Assembly (NCBI RefSeq): GCF_052030685.1
Contig: NZ_JBQAJM010000004.1
Location: 1-64,000 of the forward strand
DNA: 64,000 nucleotides
Reading direction: 5' to 3'
DNA from: Caedibacter sp052030685
Lineage (GTDB): Bacteria; Pseudomonadota; Gammaproteobacteria; Francisellales; Francisellaceae
Shown here: positions 1-8,628 of the stretch, piece by piece
Numbering within the stretch: the first letter of the stretch is position 1
Layout: the number at the start of each line of letters is the position of its first letter
The notes under the pieces: model-generated
The model's input: the letters and a program-made list of their open reading frames with translations, nothing else
The model's database searches: none
Told to the model about the DNA's origin: nothing
Program-made: the position numbers and the translations under genes

Positions 1-166
1 TTTCCTGAGTCATAGCTAATACAGTAGATTCCTTTGCTAACAACTTCAAAGATAAATTTAGCAAAAGTCAACATATTTTAGATGGGACAGCCGTGTTTAG
101 GTGTTCTGTTTTCGCTATTTTGATGGTAGAATTGGGCACACTAAGAATAAATCTAAGGTCTTTATT

Positions 167-349
167 ATGAATACAGACAAAGGTGTTAACTCTGAAATCA
201 AGGATGTCATATCTGAAATTAAAGCCCTTAGATCTGAGCTCCACGAGTTTCGAAAGGATATGAACACTAAGTTTACTTGGCTATACGGCTTAGTCGTCGT
301 CAGCATCCTTATTCGACTTGTTTCTAAGTTTATTCCTGCTTTGCATTGA
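167..349 (+). CDS. small protein with coiled coil and C-terminal membrane segment
   Basis: About 60 residues. The ATG at 167 sits 8 bases after an AAGGT-type ribosome-binding site, so it is preferred over the upstream in-frame codon at 101. Residues about 8-36 are rich in Glu, Lys and Leu in a heptad-like pattern (EIKDVISEIKALRSELHEF). A hydrophobic stretch WLYGLVVVSILIRLVSKF follows near the C-terminus. The layout is that of small tail-anchored coiled-coil proteins found in many bacteria, often without known function. No family is claimed. It precedes the sensor kinase but is not obviously part of a two-component system. Confidence 0.4.
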   Translation: MNTDKGVNSEIKDVISEIKALRSELHEFRKDMNTKFTWLYGLVVVSILIRLVSKFIPALH

Positions 350-457
350 TTAAAAATCGAGATTTCACTTCAGCACAAAAATCTTTGATTGATTCCCTTG
401 CTTTTAGGGCTCGAATCAACGACATTTTATTATCATTAACTTCAAATATTGGTCAAC

Positions 458-1717
458 ATGAAAAAACATCTCAATCTATTGTGTATTTTATCTTTTTTTT
501 GTTTAAGCTTTATCGCCATCAGCTATCTTTTTATAAGCGCATATCGCCAAATCAATGAAGATATTCACGCGGAACTACATCATAAAATTGCGTGGGAGAT
601 CGCTAAAATTGTCAAATATGGTGAAGATGAAGCGTTGAATAATTTTATTCAAACCTTTGATAGCAAACACTTTTCTGATGTCCAAATCCAACGCATTGAG
701 TTGCAAATGGCTTTATCTAGCACACCACAATTTCACCCAGACTACACCATCAAGAATGCGCCAGATCTTGAGAACAAAATACTTAAACACCAAGACACTA
801 TTCATAAATTCTCGGTTTTTATTCATAAAAATTTATGGCTTAACATCCATGCCGTCAAAAACTATCATTATTTTTTCTCTTTATTTACCGCTGAATTTGC
901 CATCATCTTACTGATTGTTCTCTTGTTGATATTTGCCTGTTGGTTACTACTGCGCTTGTATCGACTGACTGAACTGAGTCAGCATATGTTGGTCGAATTG
1001 GGGCTTCCCCAACATACTTCCATTTATATTGGACTTATCTCAGGACCTAAAGCATTATTTGAACAAATGAAGTTGCGCATCCATAATTTGACACGTACAC
1101 GCGCACAGTTAATGTCATCGATATCTCATGATATCAAAACACCGTTAACGCGCATGCGTTTTCGTCTAGAGCAACTGGAGTTAAAAGGTAATAAGGATGC
1201 GATAAAAAGCATGGCAGATATTGATCACATCAATGAGGTGGTACAAAGCTTTTTATCACTGTCTAACTTACATTTACAGCAGCGCAAAAAAATTGACCTA
1301 AACCTAATGTTATTGACACTACAAGACAACTACGCCGATATGGGCCATCGCATTGATTACACGGAAACACCTGACACCATTGTCTATGGCTCGGCACAAG
1401 TCTATAACCGTATTTTGACCAATATTCTTGATAATGCCTTTCGTTTTGCCGATAGAGTCGATATTAGCTTAACTCAAACCAAGCAACTTATTGAACTGAT
1501 CATCATTGATCATGGACAAGGGGTTTCTCATAATAAACTAAGTAAAATCACGCAACTAGGATTCTCTGAGAATAACATGGATGCTAATAAACACTATGGC
1601 CTAGGCTTGGCGATCGTTCATGAACTAGTGAGTCTCACCGGTGGCACCATTATTTTTGAAAACGATCATACCTTGGGTCTTAAAGTCACGATGACTTGGA
1701 AGCAGCAAAAGGTTTAA
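458..1717 (+). CDS. sensor histidine kinase, no response regulator beside it
   Basis: Membrane sensor kinase of 419 residues. An N-terminal membrane helix (about residues 5-28) and a second near 142-165 enclose a roughly 110-residue periplasmic sensor region. The H-box SSISHDIKTPLTR carries the phosphoacceptor His near residue 224. The N-box NILDNAFRFAD, G1 box DHGQGV and G2 box HYGLGLAIV follow, so the ATPase core looks intact. The ATG at 458 is chosen over an in-frame TTG at 449 because it opens directly into the signal-anchor MKKHLNLL. OmpR-type kinases normally follow their response regulator, but only about 100 bases of apparently non-coding sequence and a small membrane-protein gene lie upstream. 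Its partner is therefore unlinked or lost. The stimulus cannot be inferred. Confidence 0.85.
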   Translation: MKKHLNLLCILSFFCLSFIAISYLFISAYRQINEDIHAELHHKIAWEIAKIVKYGEDEALNNFIQTFDSKHFSDVQIQRIELQMALSSTPQFHPDYTIKNAPDLENKILKHQDTIHKFSVFIHKNLWLNIHAVKNYHYFFSLFTAEFAIILLIVLLLIFACWLLLRLYRLTELSQHMLVELGLPQHTSIYIGLISGPKALFEQMKLRIHNLTRTRAQLMSSISHDIKTPLTRMRFRLEQLELKGNKDAIKSMADIDHINEVVQSFLSLSNLHLQQRKKIDLNLMLLTLQDNYADMGHRIDYTETPDTIVYGSAQVYNRILTNILDNAFRFADRVDISLTQTKQLIELIIIDHGQGVSHNKLSKITQLGFSENNMDANKHYGLGLAIVHELVSLTGGTIIFENDHTLGLKVTMTWKQQKV

Positions 1718-1829
1718 TTAAAACGCAAAATGCCATAATTACGTCACAATAATTGAATTGACCGAAGTGTATTAAAGGATTACCAAGGATTTGAAAGAAT
1801 CACCTGCAAAATACCTTCTATGTGATACT

Positions 1830-1868
1830 TTGCAATATGTCTGAAAAAATGCTATTTTTTCAGACATA
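1830..1868 (+). promoter_or_regulatory. predicted promoter and operator of the AbiE-like operon
   Basis: A perfect 15-base inverted repeat lies at 1836-1850 and 1854-1868, with arm TATGTCTGAAAAAAT and a 3-base loop GCT. It ends 32 bases before the antitoxin start. TTGCAA (1830-1835) and TATTTT (1853-1858), separated by 17 bases, form a plausible -35/-10 pair. The left arm would fill the spacer and the right arm would cover the -10 and start site. AbiEi antitoxins are known to repress their own promoters through inverted repeats, so an operator is the likely reading. There is no run of T after the stem, which argues against a terminator. Confidence 0.6.
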
Positions 1869-1900
1869 AATTAAAGATGTTTGATCACGAGGTATTTGGA

Positions 1901-2503
1901 ATGAAATCTTTAGCTCAGTCTCTTGTTGACAAAGTAAATAAAATAGAAAAAGGAACACCTTTTACGAGTGAACAATTTGTTAATTTGGGATCAAGAAGTA
2001 CAATAGATAAAAACATGTCTCGACTATCTAAAGCAGGTATCGTTGAGCGAATTGCCAGAGGCGTATACATTAGACCCGCTCACAATAGATTTATTGGTTC
2101 AGTTCGCCCTAGTGTAGAACAAATCTTGCAATCTAAACTCACGGCAAGGGGTGAAAGCATTCAAGTGCATGGCGCTGAAGCGTTAAGACACTTTAGAATC
2201 AGCACTCAAGTGCCTTTATCAAAAGTTTACTATACAAGTGGAGCATCTAGAGAACTCAGATTAGGCAACATCAAAGTGAAGCTGATACATACCAATGACA
2301 AAAGAAAGCTCGTTCATGCTGGGACGAACGTTGGCTTAGCCTTATCGGCACTATGGCATCTTGGCACAGATCAAATAACAAATGACATCATCAAAAAAAT
2401 TCATACTCAGCTAAGCCATAATGAATTTAATCAACTCATTAAAGCAGAAAAGCCCCAATGGATAAATTCGGCTTTATCTAAATACATAAAGGAAAATGCT
2501 TAA
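1901..2503 (+). CDS. AbiEi-like antitoxin / transcriptional repressor (DUF6088-like)
   Basis: Two-hundred-residue protein. The N-terminal part (about residues 15-60, including SRSTIDKNMSRLSKAGIVER and IARGVYIRP) reads as the winged helix-turn-helix of AbiEi/DUF6088 antitoxins. The remainder is the C-terminal antitoxin region. ATG 1901 is preferred over the in-frame ATG at 1877 because an ACGAGG ribosome-binding site (1887-1892) sits 8 bases before it. Its stop codon directly abuts the ATG of the toxin gene. In type IV AbiE systems the antitoxin neutralises the toxin without stable complex formation and represses the operon through an upstream inverted repeat. A matching repeat is present here. 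Confidence 0.75.
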   Translation: MKSLAQSLVDKVNKIEKGTPFTSEQFVNLGSRSTIDKNMSRLSKAGIVERIARGVYIRPAHNRFIGSVRPSVEQILQSKLTARGESIQVHGAEALRHFRISTQVPLSKVYYTSGASRELRLGNIKVKLIHTNDKRKLVHAGTNVGLALSALWHLGTDQITNDIIKKIHTQLSHNEFNQLIKAEKPQWINSALSKYIKENA

Positions 2504-3481
2504 ATGTCTGAGAACTATTTCGATCTTTCTGATCATGAAAAAAGGGAAATTTTGCAAGCAGCATCCCATCATTTTACCAAAAGTGAAATCATCTTGGAAA
2601 AGGACATATGGATCTGCTTGATACTCAAACTTTTATTTTCAATGCCCAATCATAATATGGCATTCAAAGGCGGAACTTCACTCTCAAAAATATATGGCAT
2701 GATCGACAGATTTTCAGAAGATATTGACATAACCATAAATTACCAATATTTTACAGACTTTCCTAACCCTAAGAATAAGAAGTTTGATCCATTTGACCCT
2801 AACTCTACCCCTTCAAAACGTCAAATCGATAAGTTTTCAGATTATCTTAAGCAGCAAGTTGCTGAGCATGTACGTTTGAAGGTTGTACCCCACCTCATTA
2901 ATGAACTTGATCAACTCGCATTAAATCACTTAGAGATTGAAATACAACCAGATAATCCTGAGTGTGTCTCGATTTACTACCCATCTGTAGTCAATCATTC
3001 AAATCATTCCAATAACTATTTGAAAGAATATATTCTTTTAGAGTTTGGCGGGCGTAACGCAACAACACCAAGTCAAAATCACACTATTCGACCTTATATT
3101 GCTGAAATCACTACCGGATTAGACTTACCCACTTGCAATAACATTACTGTACTTTCGTCAGAAAGAACTTACTGGGAGAAAATCACACTTGCCCATAGTG
3201 AATGCAACAGAAAGTCATTAAAACAGAGTTATCAAAAAATCTCTCGTCACTGGTATGACATAGAAAAAATTTCTCACTATCACCCAGTTAATAAACTGAC
3301 CAAGGATTTATTGCATGAAGTCATACGTATTAAGAAAACTTTCTATAAAACGTCATTCTCAAATTATGACGACTGCCTACGTGCAAACATTCAACTCGTT
3401 CCCACAGGAGAAATTCTTGACCAATTATGTGCCGATTATGTAGATATGCAAAACAGTGGTATGCTGCCTGACAATGCTTAA
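2504..3481 (+). CDS. AbiEii-like nucleotidyltransferase toxin
   Basis: Protein of 325 residues. The motif FKGGTSLSKIYGMI followed by RFSEDIDITI is the GS-x-DxD signature of AbiEii/DUF1814 nucleotidyltransferase-like toxins, whose members block growth and give phage abortive infection. Motif III-like sequence ERTYWEKITLAH lies near residue 225, as in the family. Start and antitoxin stop are adjacent with no gap, so the two genes are translationally coupled. Both reading frames are full-length and uninterrupted, so the module looks functional. Whether it acts against phage or in plasmid or island maintenance cannot be read from the sequence. Confidence 0.75.
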   Translation: MSENYFDLSDHEKREILQAASHHFTKSEIILEKDIWICLILKLLFSMPNHNMAFKGGTSLSKIYGMIDRFSEDIDITINYQYFTDFPNPKNKKFDPFDPNSTPSKRQIDKFSDYLKQQVAEHVRLKVVPHLINELDQLALNHLEIEIQPDNPECVSIYYPSVVNHSNHSNNYLKEYILLEFGGRNATTPSQNHTIRPYIAEITTGLDLPTCNNITVLSSERTYWEKITLAHSECNRKSLKQSYQKISRHWYDIEKISHYHPVNKLTKDLLHEVIRIKKTFYKTSFSNYDDCLRANIQLVPTGEILDQLCADYVDMQNSGMLPDNA

Positions 3482-3546
3482 ATTTTAAGCAACTAATTGC
3501 AAGGATTCAAACGATACAACACCAGCTTAATGAGTTTTTAAAATAA

Positions 3547-4488
3547 TCACTTAGTATTCTCTGTTAATGCTCTGCCCATCAGCACTTGTCGCTTAAATAT
3601 CAATGCTAAAAATATACCCAATAGCAACAACACTAAGCCACCACCAAACCATGGCGAGTGATCACTGACAAAACCGATCGCACCATAGACATCAAGATCA
3701 AATAATCCAAATAACTGAATAAATCCGACAATAAACGACGCACTGATCACGATCAATAGTATCGCAATATTGTAGCGACGAAAGATCTGATCATTTATTT
3801 TCTGAGTATTGATAAGCCTTGTCATTAATAATGCATCTAACGAATCAACCCAAGTCATACCAAGTGCAAAGGCGATTGGCAATGCCAAAATTAACCAGAT
3901 CGATTCGCCACTTAATGATGCTGTTGCCGCTAATCCCAAAAGAGCGATTTCAGTTGCTGTATCAAAACCAAGACCAAATAAAAAACCAACCGGATACATT
4001 TTATAAGGTTTATCCACCATTTTAAACAAAGGCTTAAACCAACGTGTTAAGGGCGAATGTGTATGTGTGTTTTGTTGATGTTTGATGAGCTTATACAGTG
4101 ATAATAAATTCATGCCTCCGGTAAGCCACAAAAAGGCAATTGACACAACCGATCCAATCACAGCCCCAATACCAATGATGCCAAGGCTCTCTGCCTTACT
4201 CAAACTCACCCCTAAAATAACCAGTAAAGTCAGTAAAAATACAACACTTGAATGCCCTAAGGCAAAGAAGAGACCAGTTGTCACACTGGGTTTGCCTTGT
4301 TGTGCTAATTGACGTGTTACATTATCAATTGCCACGATATGATCGACGTCAAAGCCATGCCTCAGGCCTAACATGAAAGCGACAAAAACAATGCCAAGCA
4401 AACTTAAATGCTGATAAAAAGCAAGTGCAAATATCGCCCACAGCAACAAACTTATGAGTATAAACCCACGAAAGAATCTTCTATGCAT
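3547..4488 (-). CDS. nickel/cobalt permease of the NiCoT family
   Basis: Polytopic inner-membrane protein of 313 residues. The helix II signature LRHGFDVDHIVAIDN contains the HX4DH motif required for Ni/Co transport. LGFDTATEIALLG and LFALGHSSVVF are the other conserved NiCoT motifs. The ATG at 4488 is chosen because GAGG lies 5-6 bases upstream. A TTG further upstream would overlap the hydrogenase gene and lacks such a site. It follows the hydrogenase large-subunit gene by 7 bases in the same operon. This points to nickel supply for the [NiFe] centre (HoxN/NixA role), although cobalt transport is not excluded. Confidence 0.9.
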   Translation of the reverse strand: MHRRFFRGFILISLLLWAIFALAFYQHLSLLGIVFVAFMLGLRHGFDVDHIVAIDNVTRQLAQQGKPSVTTGLFFALGHSSVVFLLTLLVILGVSLSKAESLGIIGIGAVIGSVVSIAFLWLTGGMNLLSLYKLIKHQQNTHTHSPLTRWFKPLFKMVDKPYKMYPVGFLFGLGFDTATEIALLGLAATASLSGESIWLILALPIAFALGMTWVDSLDALLMTRLINTQKINDQIFRRYNIAILLIVISASFIVGFIQLFGLFDLDVYGAIGFVSDHSPWFGGGLVLLLLGIFLALIFKRQVLMGRALTENTK

Positions 4489-4495
4489 AACAACC

Positions 4496-5821
4496 TCATA
4501 AACGCTCAATATTCAATGTCAAAAAGTGCGCTGAACATGAAATGCATGGATCGTAATTACGAATCACCATTTCGGCATGTTGTCTTAATTCATCATCGGA
4601 TTTATCCAACCCAAACTTAGTCAATGATTGCTTCAAATCAGCCTCCATACAAGCTAAGTTTTGCGCAGTGGGCGGCGTAATGCGAATTTTTGTTGCACAC
4701 CCTTTATCATCAAACTCAAAATAATCAATCTGAATGCCACGTGGTGCTTCTGTCGCACCCCATGCTTTGCCTGCCTTAAAGGTGACATCAACATAAGGTT
4801 TTTCAGGGTATTCATAAGCTTCAAATATACGCAGTATCTCACCAATGGCGTAATAGCACTCAATCGATCGCGCCAAAATACTATGAAAGATATTATTACT
4901 TGGAAACGAAATACCCGTACTATTAGCAAGTGCTTGAACCTCTTTGGGTAATTTGTCAAAATTCAAATTTAAGCGCGTCAACGGCGTTGTTAGATAGGGC
5001 TGTCCATCACGTGTTGAATGAAGTGCCGTTGATTGTGGTGCATGAAACTCATAGAAATGCTCATCCCATTCTTCAATCGGAAAACGCTCCCCTTTATTGG
5101 TTACAACATGCTCGGCAATTACCGGGTACTGCCCACTGACATCGGTTAATGCCACTTGCAATACTTCATCAAAACATACATCAGGATAGGGTAATTGAGC
5201 AAACCACGTAACAATATCTTTGGCATCTTTTAACGCTTCTTGCAGGCGTGGAATGAGTGCTTTGATCTCTTTTGGCTTAGGGGCTCGATAAAAACCACCA
5301 ACTTTAATCGCCCCAGGATGCACAGACCTGCCACCAAATAGTGACAAAATATCATTACCTAAATGCTGCAACTTAACACCACGTTTGACTTCATTAGGAA
5401 AGTCTTTTGCCATTTCAATCGCTGAATGGTATTTCAGAAAATCTGGAGCAGCTAAGATATGCGTATGCAAATAATGTGACTCAATCCACTCACCTAAATA
5501 CATCACCCGACGCATTGCATGTATCCAAGGAGTCACCTCTACCTCAAAAGCTTTCTCCATCAAAGTCACTACACTCATTTGATATGCCATCGGGCAAATA
5601 CCACAAATGCGTGCTACCGCATCAATGATTTCATTGGGTTCTCGCCCTTCTAAGAATTTCTCAAAGTAGCGAGGCGGTTCATAAATACGCACATGACACT
5701 TGGTGATTTCATTGTTGTTAATCTCCAAATCAAGCGCACCTTCACCTTCCACACGCGCCAGAATAGGCACTTCTATTTTTGTTGTTTTGGCATTATTGGC
5801 CGTATTTATTTCGTTACTCAT
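4496..5821 (-). CDS. hydA: [NiFe] hydrogenase large (alpha) subunit, group 3b type
   Basis: Catalytic subunit of 441 residues. The L1 motif RICGICPMAYQMS supplies two Ni ligands (Cys73, Cys76). The C-terminal L2 motif DPCISCSAH supplies the other pair (Cys426, Cys429). Group 3b enzymes are cytosolic, NADP-linked and bidirectional; archaeal relatives also reduce sulfur. The subunit order beta-gamma-delta-alpha matches the hydBGDA operon of Pyrococcus. Only nine residues (FLTLNIERL) follow the L2 histidine where the maturation protease normally cuts. Translation is coupled to the small-subunit gene by an ATGA overlap. Group assignment rests on operon order and the L1/L2 wording, not on a tree. 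Confidence 0.9.
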   Translation of the reverse strand: MSNEINTANNAKTTKIEVPILARVEGEGALDLEINNNEITKCHVRIYEPPRYFEKFLEGREPNEIIDAVARICGICPMAYQMSVVTLMEKAFEVEVTPWIHAMRRVMYLGEWIESHYLHTHILAAPDFLKYHSAIEMAKDFPNEVKRGVKLQHLGNDILSLFGGRSVHPGAIKVGGFYRAPKPKEIKALIPRLQEALKDAKDIVTWFAQLPYPDVCFDEVLQVALTDVSGQYPVIAEHVVTNKGERFPIEEWDEHFYEFHAPQSTALHSTRDGQPYLTTPLTRLNLNFDKLPKEVQALANSTGISFPSNNIFHSILARSIECYYAIGEILRIFEAYEYPEKPYVDVTFKAGKAWGATEAPRGIQIDYFEFDDKGCATKIRITPPTAQNLACMEADLKQSLTKFGLDKSDDELRQHAEMVIRNYDPCISCSAHFLTLNIERL

Positions 5822-6630
5822 GCGTTATCTCCAGCCTGCTTAAAACCTTGTTGCTGATTATTGATAAAATGATATTTATGCGCGATCTGCTCATCGGTCA
5901 AGCCCATTGATTTGAGCTTTGCCGTCATCACGTCAAAATTGGCATATTTTGCCGCACCATAACAACCATAACATCCACGATTAATATGTGGACAAAGCGC
6001 ATCACAGCCATTCGCCGTTACAGGGCCCAAGCAAGGTTCATTATGTGCAACCATCACACAGGTAATTCCGCGGTGTTTGCAGGATGTACACACCGGTTCA
6101 ACGACCTTTTCTGGCTCGACTTTAAATAACAGTTGGCGAACCGCATGATACATCTGCTCAGAACTAACCGGACATCCTCTGATCTCAAAATCAACGCTAA
6201 CATAATCCTCAATTGGTTTGGCAGTATCTAACTCCATTTTGTCAATCACATCAGTATGTTGCGGATAAATATCCTTCATCCAACCTTCAAATTGGTTACG
6301 ATCGATATTGTTTCTTAATGCTTGAATACCGCCTGTTGTCGCACATGCACCCATTGTAATAAGGTATTTGCTATTTTCACGAATCTTCTGAATGCGATGG
6401 ACATCGTGTTTGGTATTAATACTTCCTTCAATGATAGCAATATCCACTTTGGCATCTTCATCAACGGGACCGGCTTCAGCAAAGTGCTTGATCTCTACCA
6501 ATTGCGATAATTTAAGCAAACGAATCCCGTCATTAATAAACGCCAATTGGCAGCCATCACATGAGCTAAACTTATGCACTGCTAATGTGGGTTTATTACT
6601 TAAATTTTTTAATTTACTCTCATGTGACAT
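5818..6630 (-). CDS. hydD: [NiFe] hydrogenase small (delta) subunit
   Basis: Iron-sulfur electron-transfer subunit of 270 residues. FSSCDGCQLAF (Cys24, Cys27), GACATTGGIQ and RGCPVSSEQM supply the proximal cluster ligands. A Cys-rich C-terminal region (CTSCKHRG, EPCLGPVTANGC, CPHINRGCYGC) supplies further [4Fe-4S] clusters. ATG 6630 is preferred: it lies one base after the gamma-subunit stop and follows GGGGGTGTAAG. An upstream in-frame start at 6744 would extend 113 bases into the previous gene. There is no twin-arginine signal, in keeping with a cytoplasmic group 3 enzyme. Confidence 0.9.
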   Translation of the reverse strand: MSHESKLKNLSNKPTLAVHKFSSCDGCQLAFINDGIRLLKLSQLVEIKHFAEAGPVDEDAKVDIAIIEGSINTKHDVHRIQKIRENSKYLITMGACATTGGIQALRNNIDRNQFEGWMKDIYPQHTDVIDKMELDTAKPIEDYVSVDFEIRGCPVSSEQMYHAVRQLLFKVEPEKVVEPVCTSCKHRGITCVMVAHNEPCLGPVTANGCDALCPHINRGCYGCYGAAKYANFDVMTAKLKSMGLTDEQIAHKYHFINNQQQGFKQAGDNA

Positions 6631-6631
6631 C

Positions 6632-7483
6632 TTACACCCCCTTGATTGATAAGAGCTTTTCAACTTGTGGATAAGCATAAACGGCACCATCTTTGCAGAC
6701 AAATTCTTTACCCATTTGGCAATGTCCACAATGCCCAATAGCACACTTCATGCTGCGCTCTAATGACACAAAGACCTGATGCTCTGGCACACCAATATCA
6801 ATAAAGCTACGTGCGACATTTTTCATCATAATCTCAGGACCCACACTCATCACATAAGTGTTTTGATAATCTAGCTTAAGATCTTTAACCGCCTCAGTGA
6901 CAAAGCCTTTATACCATTGCCATGGACCAAATGGCTCACCTTCAGTTGCTGTTATAATGACTTGTGTGTTTGGTATATTGTTCCAACGCGTGTATTTATC
7001 CTGATAAATGAGTCCTTCACTGTGACGCACCCCTTGCACCACATAAATGCGACCATAATCTTCGCGGTTTTTTAGCATTGCTTCAGTTGCTGCAACCAAT
7101 GGTGCATTACCTAGCCCTCCCGTCATAATTACAACATCTTTGCCGCGCCCCTCTTCCACTGGCCAACTGCTGCCAAAAGGTCCACGAATACCGACCTTTT
7201 GACCTTGTTTTAATTGATGCATACCTTGTGTGATGCGTCCAACCACTTGAATCGTATGTTCAAAAACATCATGGTTAAACTTCCGATCATTCACAATGGA
7301 TATTGCCACCTCACCAACACCATAAAGATAAATCATATTAAACTGTCCAGGTTTAAAGCTATATTTCTGGCGTAAATCTGCATCACATAAACGTAAACGC
7401 AGGGTAAAAATATCTGGCGCATCTTCAATAAACTCAATAATTTCAGCCTCATGTGGCAAATAAGCATCTTGTGGATAAATCAT
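6632..7483 (-). CDS. hydG: hydrogenase FAD/NAD(P)-binding (gamma) subunit
   Basis: Ferredoxin-reductase-like subunit of 283 residues that passes electrons between the iron-sulfur chain and NAD(P). YSFKPGQFNMIY and the following GEVAISI are the FAD-binding barrel motif. MTGGLGNAPLV near residue 120 is the nucleotide-binding glycine motif. A C-terminal CX4CX2CX7C cluster (MKCAIGHCGHCQMGKEFVC) matches the [2Fe-2S] site of dihydroorotate dehydrogenase electron-transfer and sulfhydrogenase gamma subunits. The start overlaps the beta-subunit stop by four bases. The symbol follows archaeal hydBGDA and is unrelated to the [FeFe] maturase HydG. Confidence 0.88.
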   Translation of the reverse strand: MIYPQDAYLPHEAEIIEFIEDAPDIFTLRLRLCDADLRQKYSFKPGQFNMIYLYGVGEVAISIVNDRKFNHDVFEHTIQVVGRITQGMHQLKQGQKVGIRGPFGSSWPVEEGRGKDVVIMTGGLGNAPLVAATEAMLKNREDYGRIYVVQGVRHSEGLIYQDKYTRWNNIPNTQVIITATEGEPFGPWQWYKGFVTEAVKDLKLDYQNTYVMSVGPEIMMKNVARSFIDIGVPEHQVFVSLERSMKCAIGHCGHCQMGKEFVCKDGAVYAYPQVEKLLSIKGV

Positions 7484-8613
7484 GCTTTTTTCTCCTGATT
7501 TTTCTGTTTCGCCTGCTTCTCCTGACAGATAATATTTATTTCATCCGTGACATCAATACTCACCGGACACCATGTGATACATCGTCCGCAACCAACACAG
7601 CCCTTGGTTCTAAACTGCTCGCGCCAAGTAGAGAATTTATGTGTTAACCACTGACGATAGCGGTGTTTAGGCTCCTGCCGATACAACTCACCATGTGTGT
7701 AACTATGATCTAGACCAAAGCATGAATCCCATTCACGCAAATGCGTACTTGTCTGCCCTTGCAAATCAGGTTCTTCTTTTTCCGTATGACAAAAGCACGT
7801 CGGGCAAGACTGTGTGCAACTGCCACAAGATAAACAACGCTTAGCAACATCATCCCACTGTGGATGATCTAGGTTTTCAAACAGCGCCTTTTCAACTTTA
7901 TCTAGCGGTGGAATCGTTTTTTCCTGCATAGCGTATACTGCTTTGACCTTTTGTTCGGCTTCATAGGTTTGCGCGCCCGTTGCTGGATTCAATTGCAACT
8001 GCTCAATAAGCGACCTACCCTTATCACTGCCGGATTCAACAACAAAGCCACCATGGATTTCCGTCATTGCCCACTCAAAGCCTTTATCAGCATAGGGACT
8101 ATCTCCCAAACTAATACAAAAACAATTACTGTGACAAGTAGTACAATTAGCAGCAATAATAAACATTGCTTCACGTCGCGCCTTATAACGCACGTCTTGA
8201 TACGCATTTTCGATAAACACACGATCTTGTATTTCAATCGCGCGCAAATCGCAAGGTCGGACACCCAAAACGGCATATTTTTGTTTACTTAGCGCCTGCT
8301 CAAATGTCAGCTTGCCACTGTCATCACGCTTGACTTGCCATAACGCTTCTTTTTCTTTAAACAACATCGGTTTTACCGATTGCACTGGCAGACTCCACGC
8401 AAAGGCTTTGTTTTGATCGGTTTTTTTGACGTGATAATGCGCAGGTTTTTGCTCATCAACATAGCCCCACGGTAACTCAGCTGCTCTTTCAATATCATCA
8501 TACACAATTGCATGATCATCTACGGTTGGCGCTTTTACCGCAAAACCTTGTGCCTTTAAGGCATTAATTAAATCATCTAGACACTCATGCGCTAAAAAAT
8601 AAAATTGACTCAT
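7480..8613 (-). CDS. hydB: hydrogenase [4Fe-4S] (beta) subunit
   Basis: Electron-transfer subunit of 377 residues. Two cluster motifs near the C-terminus, CLSCGSCTQSCPTCFC and CVGCGRCITWCPVSID, are ferredoxin-like. An N-terminal-half motif CTTCHSNCFC matches the family shared by sulfhydrogenase beta subunits and anaerobic sulfite reductase subunit A. It is first of the four structural genes, begins 15 bases after hypE and overlaps the gamma gene by ATGA. It probably docks the flavin subunit and wires it to the small subunit. Confidence 0.87.
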   Translation of the reverse strand: MSQFYFLAHECLDDLINALKAQGFAVKAPTVDDHAIVYDDIERAAELPWGYVDEQKPAHYHVKKTDQNKAFAWSLPVQSVKPMLFKEKEALWQVKRDDSGKLTFEQALSKQKYAVLGVRPCDLRAIEIQDRVFIENAYQDVRYKARREAMFIIAANCTTCHSNCFCISLGDSPYADKGFEWAMTEIHGGFVVESGSDKGRSLIEQLQLNPATGAQTYEAEQKVKAVYAMQEKTIPPLDKVEKALFENLDHPQWDDVAKRCLSCGSCTQSCPTCFCHTEKEEPDLQGQTSTHLREWDSCFGLDHSYTHGELYRQEPKHRYRQWLTHKFSTWREQFRTKGCVGCGRCITWCPVSIDVTDEINIICQEKQAKQKNQEKKA

Positions 8614-8628
8614 TCTTCCTCCTTATAC

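Noticed and set aside
346..558. Plus-strand frame upstream of the sensor kinase, considered as a broken response regulator
   Set aside because: No receiver or winged-helix motif can be read in it, and it runs in another frame through the kinase start.
1836..1868. Inverted repeat considered as an intrinsic terminator of the kinase gene
   Set aside because: No T-run follows the stem, and its position over a promoter match fits an operator better.
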